This document shows, piece by piece, positions 22,846 to 34,436 of a stretch of 64,000 nucleotides of DNA (positions are counted from its first letter, which is position 1; each line of letters begins with the position of its first letter). Under the pieces are notes generated by a model. The model ran no database searches. It saw nothing but the letters and a program-made list of their open reading frames with translations, and was not told the origin of the DNA. The DNA lies in the NCBI RefSeq assembly GCF_024139115.2, contig NC_085140.1, positions 159,056,452-159,120,451 of the forward strand. The letters run 5' to 3'. This DNA comes from Armigeres subalbatus. Taxonomy: Eukaryota; Arthropoda; Insecta; Diptera; Culicidae. A program made the position numbers and the translations under genes.

Positions 22846-25620
22846 CGTCAAAATACCATCTTCTTGCACACCGCCAAAGATGGTCCTATACACCCGTCTC
22901 TCGAATACTCCGAGTGCTTGCAAGTCCTCCTCGAGCATTGTCCATGTTTCATGTCCGTAGAGGACAACCGGTCTTATTAGCGTCTTACTTATTAGCGTAC
23001 ATGACACATTTGGTGCGGTGGTGAATCTTTTTCGACCGCAGTTTCTTCTGGAGCCCGTAGTAGGCCCGACCTCCACAGATGATGCGCCTTCGTATTTCAC
23101 GACTAACGTTGTTGTCAGCCGTTAGCAGGGATCCGAGGTAGACGAATTCCTCGACCACCTCGAAGGTATCCCCGTCTATCGTAACACTGCTTCCCAGGCG
23201 GGCCCTGTCGCGCTCGGTTCTGCCCATAAGCATGTACTTTGTCTTTGACGCATTCAGCACCAGTCCCACTTTTGTTGCTTCACGTTCCAGGCGGGTATAC
23301 AGTTCTGCCACCTTTGCAAATGTTCGGCCGACAATGTCCATGTCATCCGCGAAACAAATAAATTGACTGGATCTGTTGAAAATCGTACCCCGGCTGTTAC
23401 ACCCAGCTCTCCGCATGACACCTTCTAGCGCAATGTTGAACAACAGGCACGAAAGTCCATCACCTTGTTCCGGCGCGATTCGAACGAACTGGAGTGTTCG
23501 CCCGAAATCTTCACACAGTTTTGCACACCATCTATCGTTGCTTCGATCAGTCTGGTAAGGTTCCCAGGGAAGCTGTTCTCGTCCATAATTTTCCATAGCT
23601 CTACGCAGTCTATACTGTCGAACAGAACAGAATCAACGAACAGATGGTGCGTTGGGACCTGGTATTCACGGCATTTTTGAAGGATTTGCCGTACAGTAAA
23701 GATCTGGTCCGTTGTCGAGCGGCCGTCAACGAAGCCGGCTTGATAACTTCCCACGAACCCATTCACTAATAGTGACAGATGTCGGAAGATTATCTGAGAT
23801 ATCACTTTGTAGGCATTAAGAATGGTAATCGCTCAAAAGTTCTCACACTCCAGCTTGTCGTCTTTCTTGCAGATGGGGCATATAGCCCCTTCCTTCCACT
23901 CCTCCGGTAGCTGTTCAGTTTCCCAGATTCTGGCTATCAGTTTGTGCAGGCAAGTGGCTAGCTTTTCCGGGCCCATGTTGATGAGCTCAGTTCCGATACC
24001 ATCCTTATCAGCTGCTTTATTGGTCTTTTGGCTGTTGGATGGCATCCTTAACTTCCCTCAAGGTGGGGGCTGGTTGGCTTCCATCGTCTGCTGCGTTTAG
24101 CTTCTGATAGAACTTGCGTGTTTCTTGAGAACGGCACAGCTGTTCCATCTCCTCGCACTTCGCTTCTTGCAGGCGGCGTTTCTTCTCCTGAAGAAGGCGG
24201 GTCTGCTGTCTCCGCTTCCGTCTATAACGTTCCACGTTCTGCCGGGTACCTTGCTGCAGCGCGACCGCCCGCGCTGCGTCCTACTCCTCCAGAATCGGTC
24301 TGCACTCTTCGTCGAACCAATCGTTCCGTCGACTTCGTCCCATATACCCGACGTTGTTCGATTGCGTCGTTAATGGCTGCTTTGACTGTATTCCAGCAGT
24401 CCTCAAGAGGGGCCTCATCGAGCTCACCCTCTTCCGGCAACGCTGCCTCGAGATGCTGCGCGTATGCAGTGGCGACATCAGGTTGCTTCAGTCGCTCTAG
24501 ATCGTACCGCGGCGGTCGTCGGTATCGAACATTGTTGATGACGGATAGTTTTATGCGCATTTTAACCATCACCAGATAGTGGTCAGAGTCGATGTTAGCG
24601 CCACGATATGTCCTGACGTCGATAATGTCGGAGAAGTTTCGTCCATCAATCAGAACGTTGTCGATTTGTGATTCTGTCTACAGTGGTGATCCCCAAGTAT
24701 ACCGATACGGGAGGCTGAGTTGGAAGTAGGTGCTGCGAATGGCCATATTCTTAGAGACGGCGACATCAATTAGTCGTAGGCCGTTTTCGTTCGTCAGCCG
24801 GTGAGCGCTGAACTTCCCAATAGTCGGTCTAAACTCCTCTTCTTGGCCAACCTGAGCGTTCAAATCTCCTATGATGATTTTAACGTCGTGGCTTGGGCAG
24901 CTGTCGTACTCACTTTCCAGCTGCGCGTAGAATGCGTCCTTATCATCATCAGTGCTTCCGGAGTGTGGGCTATGGACGTTGATTATGCTGAAGTTGAAGA
25001 ACCGGTGTTTGATCCTCAACCTGCACATTCTTTAATTGATCGGCCACCACCCGATCACGCGTCTTCGCATATCGCCCATCACTATGAAAGCTGTTCGTGT
25101 GTGTTGCCGCAGCTCTGGTAGATGGTATGACCTCTAAACGTTCGCACCATTGATCCCTTCCAACAAACCTCCTGCAGTGCTACTATGCCGAATCCACGGT
25201 CCTTGAGCACGTCGGCGAGTATGCGTGTGCTCCCGATGAAGTTGAGAGATTTGCAGTTCCACGAACCGAGTTTCCAATCGCTAGTCCCTTTTCGTTGCAG
25301 TGGTCTTCGCCGATGGTTCCGGTCCGTACTCTCTTGTTGATTGTTTATTGCGTATGTTTTTTTTAAAGGCTGGCTTGCAGGGCCAAAATTTCCGGAGGAC
25401 CATTCCTCCTTATTCCCGGTGGACCATGGTGAACAGTTTCACTTAGAGTCCCTTGCTGGCACTCGGACGATGATCAGCCGCCCCTAACATGGAGAACATA
25501 GTTCCCACCGGGGTTGGTTACCCGATCTTCCCGAAGGTTGCTCGTATACCGGCCAGCACCACGGGGAGGTAGAGATATGAGTTGCTGGGTAAAAGGCTAA
25601 GGACCGCGAGATGGGGTCTA
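22846..25620 (-). mobile_element. RTE-like LINE, 5' UTR through RT, broken frames and missing 3' end
   Basis: On the minus strand: 5' non-coding leader (25620-25300, including CCCCGTGGTGCTGGCCGGTA); endonuclease from about 25270 (L-G-S-W-N-C-K-S-L-N; A-L-Q-E-V; later I-I-G-D-L-N-A-Q-V-G at about 24860); linker at 24580-24050; reverse transcriptase 24050-23350 (G-S-Y-Q-A-G-F, catalytic F-A-D-D near 23340); and V-Y-L-G-S-L to R-T-I-F-G-G at 22860, where it stops short of the C-terminus present at 9983-11045. There is an in-frame stop in the endonuclease, a 9-bp deletion near 23468, a 13-bp tandem duplication near 22980 and frame changes in the linker. It is inactive. Confidence 0.8.
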
Positions 25621-25946
25621 TTTTATTCCTACAGGTACGCGAAGTATCAATGGTACGGTTTTCCCAGCATTTGCCGTGTCCAAATTAGTTTTTATAATAG
25701 TGGTAATAAACTGTAGAGAAAGATTGTCGCTGTTGTTAATAGCAAAACATCTCTTATTGGCGATGATAAGGCGCTATAGCGTATAGCGTAGCTATAGCGT
25801 AGCTATAGCGTATCAACGAAGGAAAAACCAGCACGTTTTGACAGTTGTGTACCCAACATGTTTGAAAACGAGAACAAAGGAACCGCAGCGACATCTATGG
25901 TTTTCATATATGTAGATAAATGAACTGAATTTACAATGTATGCATA
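25621..25946. other. Non-coding; short TATAGCGTAGC microsatellite
   Basis: The words 'CTATAGCGTAG' repeat three to four times at 25770-25812. The last 20 bases (25927-25946) are the left TSD of the next SINE. No gene is visible. Confidence 0.5.
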
Positions 25947-26525
25947 GAGCTTGAGCTTGAGCTTGATCGACTGCCCGTAGTTGCTATTCCATTATGACCA
26001 GATCAGCTGTTCTTGCACAGAGAACCAACAGATGTTTGATTGGAACTAGTACTCATCTTCAATATACAAGTACTGGTGACCTTATTTGGTAGGTCATACT
26101 GGCGCCTGCCACGTCAGAATGCAAGTCAACGAAGAAAAAGGGGAGGAAATGATGATGTAATCACTCGCCCACTGCAAGCCGAATATACCCCTGCACTTGC
26201 CGCGAGTTCATATGAATGGGATTTTTTTTGGGTTTAGGTTCGAGAGGCAGAGGTTCATCTTGGTTAACGAGATGCCAATGTGATAGATAGGAGAAGACTG
26301 ATGGAATTCGTAGCAACTGATGGAATTTCTAATTGGATGTAGGAAACGATCTTTTTAGTTCATTTCCAATTCTAAGTAGCAGCTACTGCTAGAATAGTCA
26401 AGTTGAATGTATAGGATAAAAATGGAAACGGTATGGAAGTCCTTATTTCCAGTTCTAGCGATTGCTAGAACATGACTAATATAGAGAAAGATAGAAGCAG
26501 TAGCCATATGACTACCAAGCCCGTT
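25947..26525 (-). mobile_element. tRNA-like SINE, array-free copy of the composite element (579 bp)
   Basis: Same body as 19843-20465, with a TCAAGC hexamer tail at the left and a tRNA-like head (AGTCATATGGCTACTGC) at the right. The B-box part is deleted. Flanking 20-bp direct repeats GAATTTACAATGTATGCATA (25927-25946) and 26526-26545 differ at one base. There is no 99-bp array. Confidence 0.8.
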
Positions 26526-26740
26526 GAATTTACAATTTATGCATACTGGAAAAACTGTAGGGTGCTGTAGGGCTTTCTGCCATGCCATCTGCTACTGATA
26601 GCAGCGTTAAATCTAGACTACGATGACAATGTCGATTCGAATACAAGATTATCAAAAGATCGTCCATATCCAACATTCTCAATAGAGATTAGCCGTGTCA
26701 AACTCTGTGAGGGAAATCACAGAATTTGGATGATTGTCGT

Positions 26741-27032
26741 CTTCTTCTTCTTCTTATTGGCATTACATCCCCACACTGGGACAGAGCCGCCTCGCAGCTT
26801 AGTGTTCATTAAGCACTTCCACACTTATTAACTGCGAGGTTTCTAAGCCAAGTTACCATTTTTGCATTCGTATATCATGAGGCTAACACGATGATACTTT
26901 TATGCCCAGGGAAGTCGAGACAATTTCCAATCCGAAAATTGCCTAGGCCGGCACCGGGAATCGAACCCAGCCACCCTCAGCATGGTCTTGCCTTGTAGCC
27001 GCGCGTCTAACCGCACGGCTAAGGAGGGCCCC
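26741..27032 (-). mobile_element. Feilai-type SINE, copy 3
   Basis: Full-length, about 97% like the 8398 copy, with the head at the right (B box GGTTCGATTCCCGG) and a (GAA)n tail at the left. Flanks ATGATTGTCGT and ATGATTATTGTCGT form an imperfect duplication. It lies upstream of polyamine oxidase 2. Confidence 0.82.
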
Positions 27033-27400
27033 CAATGATTATTGTCGTATCGTGTAGTAAATTATTAACTATCGTAAGTTATTTCAATAACATTGAGTTC
27101 GCATTTCTCATGCTACTATAAACCGCCAATATAAATAGTTGTGTGGTTTATAACGGTTTGATAAAGACAATCGATAAAACCATATTCATGTTTGTTGCTC
27201 AGCTGGGTTTTGTACGCTATCATTAACCGAACCCATCAGTTCTTTTATCAGCAACGCATTCAGATTACAATTCACACTGTTGCGAACACGTGAGTCTCTG
27301 GATAAATGGCTGTGTGCTCCCGCGCCTATGCGATATGAAATTATAATTAAAACGATTAGTTTACAAGTTGTGTTGCATCGATTCGGACGTTTCTGAGAAA

Positions 27401-30400
27401 ATGTCAGCAAGAATATTAATCGTAGGTGCTGGAGCCTCTGGAATAGCAGCCGCAACGCAATTGTATGAAAATGGACTTACGAACCTGGTCGTATTGGAGG
27501 CTACTGATCGAATTGGGGGCCGAGTCTACACCATACCGTTTGGTGAAAGCATGATTGATTTGGGAGCCCAGTGGTGCCACGGGGAAAAGAACAATGCTGT
27601 TTATGAACTTGCCGGACCACTGGGGCTATTGGAATCATCGGTCGTAGCTAGTGGAAATGTTCTGGTGAAAAATAACGGTGAGATGGTACCCAAAGAAACT
27701 ACTGATCGGCTGATGGCAGTTGCTGAGAAGATCATGAGTGAAGCCGAAATGTCCTCACACGATGGAACGTTGGGAGATTTTTTCATGGGCAAGTTCATGA
27801 AACTGGTCGAAGATGGACAGATATTGGGAGATATTGATCGTGAACTAATACAGCAGTTTCTGAGATTCTATAAAAGCTATCAGGAAGGGTACGCTGCCGT
27901 TGATTCATGGTACAATCTCACTGCTTCAAGCTTGCACGAGTATGACGAGTCGGAAGGAGATCAATCGCTGAGTTGGATGGGACAAGGATACAAGTCTGTT
28001 TTAAATTTGCTAATGGTAAGTTCCGCCTCGCAAATTAATGACAATAAGCAAAAGTACCTTCTCAATCGCGTGGAATCGTATCTATGTAACTAACCAACTT
28101 TGTAACCGTTTGTAGCTTCAGCTCGAGGTTTAATATTGTCGGCGTAGTATAAAATTAGAACTCGGAAGTAGAGAGAGACTTCTGAACATAACTTTCTCCC
28201 GAAATTTTATCTGTCAAATTAAATTATGCGTTGTTCAGCGCATCTTTTGGCGAATCCACTACTTCCGAAGTTGGGTCCCATAATTCGGAAGACTACCTGT
28301 TGAGTTGTTTTGCCAGAATAATTTTCGACTTCTCTCCTCGGGGATCACTCGAACGGTCGTTGGCTGAAACCTAAATTACGCTTTACGCCAAGTCTTTTTA
28401 GTCCAAATTGGTCACTTCCAAAGTTACTTTACTTCCCAGACGAACTCTCAAACTCTTTCTATTCGCTAACAAAATTTTGCGAAGCGAATGATCGTCGTAG
28501 GAAACGAAACGGAAAAGCAAACGGAACGACTTTCCAGCGATTGCGCGCAGCTAAGTTCCCAGTGCGTGCAATTATGGTCGAACTAAAGTTACGAAGACGT
28601 TGGTGGCTGGGACGGAATACCGCCGATTTACTCAAGAAGACTGCGTCGACGAATGTCGCGCCTTCCTGGTTGGTTTTCCACACCGAACCAACTCTTAAGA
28701 GCCAACGGATTGTGGTGCATTCAGTTATCAGCCAGCTATCAGGTTTTCCAGATATCTAGACCAAAATTTGAAAAGGGCGTAACAGCCAATATTTATTCCT
28801 TCTGATTCTTCGTCTACAACTCCTTCTCTCCAATAAGAAGTTCCGCCTCCTTACTGGGCTCCAGCAGGGGTTTCCACTCCGACTTTGCCTCCACAACTAG
28901 AGCTCAGAGGGTCAGTGCGGCTTGTTTCAGATCCCTACTATACTACAAATGGCTATCCAGAAAGGACATGATTACGTTCGTAACGTCCGTAATCCCCTGC
29001 TTAGAGCAGGGCTGTCCATTTTCACATCGAAAGCCACTTCCTCCAACCCACCACCGACTTCCCCCTCGCCTCTCCCCGACGACCTTTGGGGTGACCGGGA
29101 CGACTTCGTCTGGCGAAAGGGTCCACCTTCTCGCCAGACGCCGCTCTACCGTCAACTTTTTTAGAATTATTTGGAAGGAATTGGGTCCCCCTGCGGCTGC
29201 TGTCGAATCCCGCTGAAGTACTCACCTTGCGATCCCGTGGTTATATAAACATGCCTTGCGACATGCAGGGAAACCATGCGAGGGTTGACACTTGCCTGTT
29301 CGGATCCAGATCAACGCTGGTCAGGAAGGACATCTAGCACAGTAGGCAAAACTGTGTGACAAAACTGTACACCGTGCTACAAGGACCACCACGGTTCTAT
29401 GGGAAGATAGCCTGGTGATTGGCCCACTCGCCGTTTAAGATCGGTGGTGTCACCCGGTCTTACAGCCCTTGCTTTTGCATTCAAAAACAGAATCAATTAT
29501 CATGCTGCCAGTATACCATAATGAAGATCTCAGTGGAATCAATCCTGATGTGCTGATTGGCACTCCTGCTGAGTTCATGTGCGCTTTGAGTGACACACGG
29601 TCGATATGGCCTGCTTGCGGAGCTTTTTGAAGGGGTTTAGCAGAGCCGACTGCCAAGTCTCACAACAGTATAAGATACGCTTTTCGGTACTTAGCATCGT
29701 CCGAATCGCTCACAACATGTTGCAATCGAGGCAGAAAAAGACGATGCTTTTGACGGATTCATACCTTCATTTATAGGAGTTTTTTCTACATCTCAAATTC
29801 TAAATATTGAAATTTATTACAGAAAAAGCACCCTTCCCAAACCGACGGTGAGCCTATCCCAATCGAAGACAAAGTTCTCTTCAACAAAACCGTATCAAAC
29901 ATCAATTGGGGAAAGGCTCCCGATGCACCAGTAACGGTCCGATGCACCGATGGTACCACGTACGATGCCAATCACGTCATCATCACCACCTCCATCGGAG
30001 TTCTAAAGGAGAATATCAACACGCTGTTCACTCCCGCATTACCAATGATGAAACAAAACGCCATCAAAGGAATCTACTTCGGCACGGTCAACAAAATTAT
30101 AATGGAATTTGAGAAGCCATTCTGGACTGCTCTTGGCAACACCTTTGGACTAATTTGGGAATCAGAGGATCTGGAGAAATTACGCGAGTCCAAATATGCA
30201 TGGACCGAAGGAACGTCGGCTTTCTTCAAAATTGATCGTCAGCCTAAATTGTTAGCCGCCTGGATGATTGGAAAGGAAGGTCGTCAGAGTGAGTTATTAG
30301 ACGATCAAGATGTTATCGATGGTATGATGTACTTGTTGAAAATGTTCTTCAAGAACGAGCAGATTGAGAAACCGGTTAAGGTCATAAGGTTGGTTGCTGG

Positions 30401-30702
30401 TAATATGTACAAACAAAGGGCAAGTGTCATTCTAATTAAAACGTTTTTCTTTTTCCGTCAGATCAAAATGGTCCACAGATAGTAACTTCCGGGGATCCTA
30501 CTCAAGCTACTCTCTGGAAACGGAGCAAATGAAAACGAGTTCAGATGACTTGTCGATTCCGCTCACGGACTGTCTGGGTACTCCGGTGCTCTTGTTTTCT
30601 GGGGAGGCTACCAATCAGGGACAATATGGCACCGTGCATGGGGCTATTGGAAGTGGAAGACGCGAAGCAGAACGTTTGACTAAGTTATACAATAAAGTTT
30701 AG
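27401..30702 (+). CDS. Polyamine oxidase paralogue without PTS1, 473 aa
   Basis: Flavin-dependent amine oxidase of the spermine/N1-acetylpolyamine oxidase family. Exons 27401-28015, 29823-30388 and 30462-30702; both introns are GT-AG (phases 0 and 2; 1807 and 73 bp). The FAD site G-A-G-A-S-G (9-14), E33, G-G-R (39-41), G-A-Q-W-C-H-G (H60), lysine K296 in G-T-V-N-K and the C-terminal F-S-G-E-A-T with G-T-V-H-G-A are all present, so an active enzyme is expected. The protein ends Y-N-K-V, not a peroxisomal signal, and no signal peptide is visible, so it is probably cytosolic. It is collinear with polyamine oxidase 1: the first 205 codons form one exon here but three there. A poly(A) signal lies at 30784. 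Intron 1 carries repeats. Confidence 0.9.
28133..28290. repeat. Dispersed repeat in intron 1 (also at 63712-63840)
   Basis: ATTGTCGGCGTAG, then 'TTTTATCTGTCAAA', 'ATGCGTTGTT.AGCGCATCTTT' and 'GAATCCA' occur in the same order in both places. Non-coding interspersed repeat of unknown class. Confidence 0.6.
28291..29800. other. GC-richer unassigned block in intron 1 of polyamine oxidase 2
   Basis: Frames of 60-80 codons on both strands, none recognisable. About 29235 reads TTATATAAACATGCC, a TATA-like site within a GC-rich context. This could be part of a decayed LTR element, but no paired LTR or protein was found. Confidence 0.25.
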
Positions 30703-30783
30703 TTGGAGCAACTGTTACACGTTTTAACGAAGTTCTGGACAACGATTATCCTTTGTTGTATGTTTGAGGAATATACGAGTCGA

Positions 30784-30789
30784 ATAAAA
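30784..30789 (+). terminator. Candidate poly(A) signal of polyamine oxidase 2
   Basis: AATAAA 82 bp downstream of the stop codon. Another AATAAA overlaps the last codons at 30691. The downstream one is more likely to be used. Confidence 0.5.
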
Positions 30790-30804
30790 TATTGGATTTT
30801 TCCA

Positions 30805-30960
30805 TTGCCTTTTTTCCTTTCTCGTACAACAAAGTTGTATCGAAAGGCTATCTTTTCACTCCGAAAGCGGACTTTAGACCCATAGTGTTACATACCAATC
30901 GACTCAGCTCGACGAACAAAGCAAATGCCTGTCCGTCCGTGTGCGTGTGTGTCTGCTTTC
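30805..30960. repeat. Dispersed mosquito repeat (TTTCTCGTACAACAAAGTTG type)
   Basis: Contains TTCTCGTACAACAAAGTTGT, then 'TCGAAAGGCTAT' and 'GACTTTAGACCCATAGTGTT', ending in a GTGCGTGTGTGTC tract. A shorter relative lies near 14367. The class is a common intergenic repeat; the recognition is from pattern memory. Confidence 0.45.
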
Positions 30961-31740
30961 GATCATTGCGGCTTCGAGGACAGGCTTCGTTTTCGTTCGG
31001 TTATATTCGTATCAGGATCGTGTGTTTGTTTACGCCACCACGTGTTACTTCGGCGACATCTCGGGACTGAATGGGTCGAAGCCATGTGACTTCTCGGCTG
31101 CCATGGTCGATCTTCCAGTTTGCTGCAGCTCACGGTAACCTGGATGATGACAGAGTTTCTGTTATCACGTCCGTCTCCTTCGTCAGCTGCGTCGTCCCCG
31201 CCTAGACCCCTAAAAAATAAGAAACACTTAACCGGCCTCCACGGGTCCGTTTCCGGACGATGACCGTTGGCAGCGAAGTACTGAGCGTACTTGTGCAGAA
31301 TGGAGAATCGAGTTACCAAGCGACGGCATCCATCGGGCGACGATGTAACGAGCGATACTTCCTTCGAGCGACGACTTGGCAAGCTAGACTCCTTCGGTTT
31401 GCGGTTAGGCGAGCGAGGCTTGCTTCTCGGTTGATTTTGATTTCGATGTCGATACCAGGCAGTTTCTGAGCAAGCTTCCTCAGGTCTATGCATATCACTT
31501 GGTAAATTCACAAGTCTATCGGACATACCGTGAATGCATTGGGTCAGATGCAGACCGTCGAAAAGCCGCCAACTAGAATCTCTCGTTGGGCGGGTTGATG
31601 CAAACGATGCCATCGCAGACGCAGAGAGACAAAACATTCCATTAGTTTTTTGAAATACAATTGAAGCAAAACGACATACATGAACGGGAGGTCTTTCGAC
31701 CCCCCGGTTGTGCGCAGTAGTGGACTGCGATTGGTGGAAG
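30961..31740. other. GC-richer unassigned block beside the BEL element
   Basis: A minus-strand frame of 224 codons (30963-31637) is rich in Arg and Ser and has no motif. It may be non-coding 3' sequence of the BEL/Pao element, whose coding end lies immediately upstream on the same strand. The first half of the supposed 3' LTR could not be matched to the 5' side. Confidence 0.25.
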
Positions 31741-31779
31741 GATTTCAGTTTCCTTCAGGTTGGTCGACGGCGCCGCCAT

Positions 31780-31968
31780 CATCGAGTTGATTTAGCAACA
31801 CGCAGATTTTGGATATTCTTCGGCGGTATTCGCCGTCCTTTCGTTGGCACATCGACGACTCGAATGCAATTATCATCTCCCATGAAGATCTTTGTGATCC
31901 GCCCTATTCTCCACTTTAGTGGAGGAAGGTTCTTCTCCTTGACCAGAACCAAAGTTCTTTTATGTTGT
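31780..31968 (-). pseudogene. BEL/Pao integrase C-terminal tail
   Basis: The minus-strand frame encodes L-V-L-V-K-E-K-N-L-P-P-L-K-W, then R-I-G-R-I, the conserved tail that follows the integrase core in BEL/Pao Pol proteins. It stops in frame near 31785. It is separated from the rest of pol by the 1.6-kb TIR element. Confidence 0.75.
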
Positions 31969-32427
31969 TACGCCTTTACTGCCGTCCCAAGCATATCTGT
32001 CCCATGTCGATTTTTATCATTTTTGAGTTTTATGCACCAAACGTTCTAAATTAATATATATTTCATTGTGAACAAATAAATACATATAGTTTGTTCGAAA
32101 ACTTGAAGAAAAAATATCAGGTCATTTTGTCCCATTGTAGAATTTCCAAGCATAACTGTCCCATTGAAACAAATTTCATATAACATGTATTAAATTACTT
32201 CGAAGAGGCCAATTTTCATTATCAAATCATTCAGAGAAAGCATATGGGTTGTGGTATAGTTTCAATGGGTAAAAAGGTTAATCCACCTAACATCGTTGAT
32301 GCTTTTCTTGTGCATTATGAAAATTGAAAAGTAATAATTGAAGCATATTAAGATGATTTATATTAAAACTTGAGTGAGAATAGTCTCTCATTTTTATTCG
32401 CATTCTATGTATTTATTTAGACTTTTT

Positions 32428-32602
32428 CTTCTTTCCTTGTTGGCATTACCATTTTTGCATTCGTATATGATGAGGCTAACACGATAATACTTTTATGCCT
32501 AATTGTACCCGAAAATTCTTTTGACCGTGAGTCCAACCAAGCCACCTAAGCATCATCGCTTTGTAGTCGTGCTTCTAATCGCATGGCTATAAGGTAGGCC
32601 CA
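32428..32602 (-). mobile_element. Degenerate Feilai-type SINE
   Basis: TTCTTCTTTCCTTGTTGGCA tail, then CATTTTTGCATTCGTATATG and a decayed tRNA-like head (CTTTGTAGTCGTGCTTCTAA). About 100 bp of the body is missing. The mismatch level is much higher than in the full copies, so it is old. Confidence 0.65.
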
Positions 32603-33119
32603 ATTAATTTACATATATACAAGATTTTTGCAATAGCTTCGGAAGTGACTAATCGATTTTCAATAGCAAACCATGGGGCCGAATTTCCCGTCGAGTGCAA
32701 CTTATTACGAAAAAATGGTCCTTAACATGTGTTTACAAATGTTCACACACGCACCACACACAGGTGGAAGTTTCCACTCGACACATCAGATGCTAATCTG
32801 AAATAAATTTCATAGGAATCATCAAACACCTTCGCAGTATTGCCCGGGGCCCGGGGCCACGCCCCCCCCCGCCCCCCATAAATCCTGCCCTACCTGAACC
32901 AGTGGCGTAGCCGGAAAATTGGTCGGGGGGGAGTTTTCCGAACATTTTTTCTTCGAATAAAAAATTCTTCTAAAAATTTTGTCTCTGGGGGGGGGGAGGG
33001 GGTTCATGTCCAAAACCACCCCCGTGGCTACGCCACTGACCAGAACTTATTTCAGGATTAAATTATGTATAGGGACCAATTCTCACTGTCCTTATACTTA
33101 TGTAAGATATAATATCTCT

Positions 33120-33232
33120 GGGGTTTTCAGACACATTCGTCCCCTTGTCAGCTTTTTTAAACGCATTTTTTTCTATGGAGCGTGAGTCTCCTCCCCAAAA
33201 GCCTACGTTATTAGTGTACGGCCCTTTACTAC
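33120..33232. repeat. MITE remnant, GGCCGTACAC type
   Basis: Contains TTTTTTCTATGGAGCGTGAG, a short C-rich tract and CTACGTTATTAGTGTACGGC, matching the right half of 15485-15655. Confidence 0.5.
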
Positions 33233-33602
33233 AATACGCTTTGAAAAGACCTAATAGACCTAATTTGAAACAGGTTATTATCCAGACCCAACTAAACTTT
33301 TGCTAAGCGCAAAGTAATCTGATGATACTCTAGCACTGGGACAAATATGCTTGGAATTATCAATTTTGTCTTCAATTTTGCAGCATAAATGTCCCACTGA
33401 ATAAATTCCACTAAAAAACAGTGTTTATCCTTTGAAACATACTAAGCCATAAGAAATACACTATTTTCATCGATATACGTTTATTAATCAAAATTTCATG
33501 GGGCAATTTAGCTACAAACTAAAAAATATGTTTCCAACTTCAATCGCATTTTTCTCAGTTGCATATTTTTTGACATGGGACAGATATGCTTGACACGGCA
33601 GT

Positions 33603-34436
33603 TTATGTCGTTCCTACCTTTATGTTGTTACGCCGCTGAGTCCAGCGCGTACGGGGTTGTAGCCCGGACAAGTATTCGGACGGCCACGCGTGAACTATTC
33701 GATGAGAGAGATTCCGTATACGTATGAAAGCTGCCAGAAGCTGCGGTCCGGCGTGTAGGAGTTTCCGGTGGTAGTGCACCATTATCATTTCTGTGAGAGG
33801 TTGCTTGTCCGGCAGGGTTATAGGGTGGCGTTGGTCATACGGATTAGGGGCGTGACGTAACCGACCACCTACACGGGTCACACCATCTACGAGGATTGGG
33901 AACAGTGGCTTCAAGCGAGAATTGGACTTAACTTGTTAGCGTATTTGCATAGGAAGCGATACCGTTCTTTCTTCAAGCTCTTCGGGACTGAAGTTTCGGT
34001 TTGTCGGCCGCCCCAGTGGCGGCCAAAAGCGTGATGGCTGCGATAAACAATCTGGTCCATGCCACCAGACTGTGTAGTTTTGCAGCTGTTCTGGACACAT
34101 TCCTCGGGAGATTATGTCTGCCGGGTTTTCCGAGCCAGGAACTTGCGACCACATGCCATCCGCCGTGATACGCTGGATTTCGGAACACCTGTTTGCGACA
34201 AACGTTTTCCAACGTGAGGGACTGGCTGTAATTTGGTAAAGCGTGATTTCCGAATCCGTCCAGAAAAAGTTCAGGGCCTTAAGTTTCAGACTGAACTCGA
34301 CCTTCTCGAATAAGTGGCTTAATAGCAGGGTTCCACACAGTTCCAAACGTGGAAGACTGACGACTCCTGCTCTTTCGCTTTTGCCATTTAGTACTATTAT
34401 TGATTTAGCGGTAAGCAGGTTGACATGCACACTTAA
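33603..34436 (-). pseudogene. BEL/Pao pol: RNase-H-side region and integrase zinc-binding part
   Basis: Frames at 34430-33936 encode L-L-T-A-K-S and L-P-R-L-E-L-C-G, then F-W-T-D-S-E-I-T-L and N-P-A-D-I-I-S-R-G, conserved in this region of BEL/Pao Pol. A frame change follows, then 33914-33603 encodes G-G-R-L-R-H-A and H-Y-H-R-K-L-L-H-A-G (the H-H part of the integrase zinc site). It then jumps directly to Y-L-S-G-L-Q-P-R-T, the sequence that normally follows the integrase core. The catalytic core is therefore deleted. Confidence 0.78.

Larger units (their letters stand above)
31979..33602. mobile_element. 1.62-kb TIR element inserted in BEL pol
   Basis: About 31-bp terminal inverted repeats: left ACTGCCGTCCCAAGCATATC, right (inverted) ACTGCCGTGTCAAGCATATC, both continuing TGTCCCATGTC. 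The inside is AT-rich with no transposase. Host sequence GGCGTAACAACATAAA (minus strand) occurs on both sides, so about 16 bp of host was duplicated near the insertion. TIR-like words recur at 32140 and 46075-46150. It contains a Feilai relic (32428-32602) and a GGCCGTACAC MITE remnant near 33120-33232. Superfamily not determined. Confidence 0.75.

Noticed and set aside
30963..31637. 224-codon minus-strand frame
   Set aside because: No motif, Arg/Ser-rich composition, beside the 3' end of a retrotransposon. Insufficient support for a gene.
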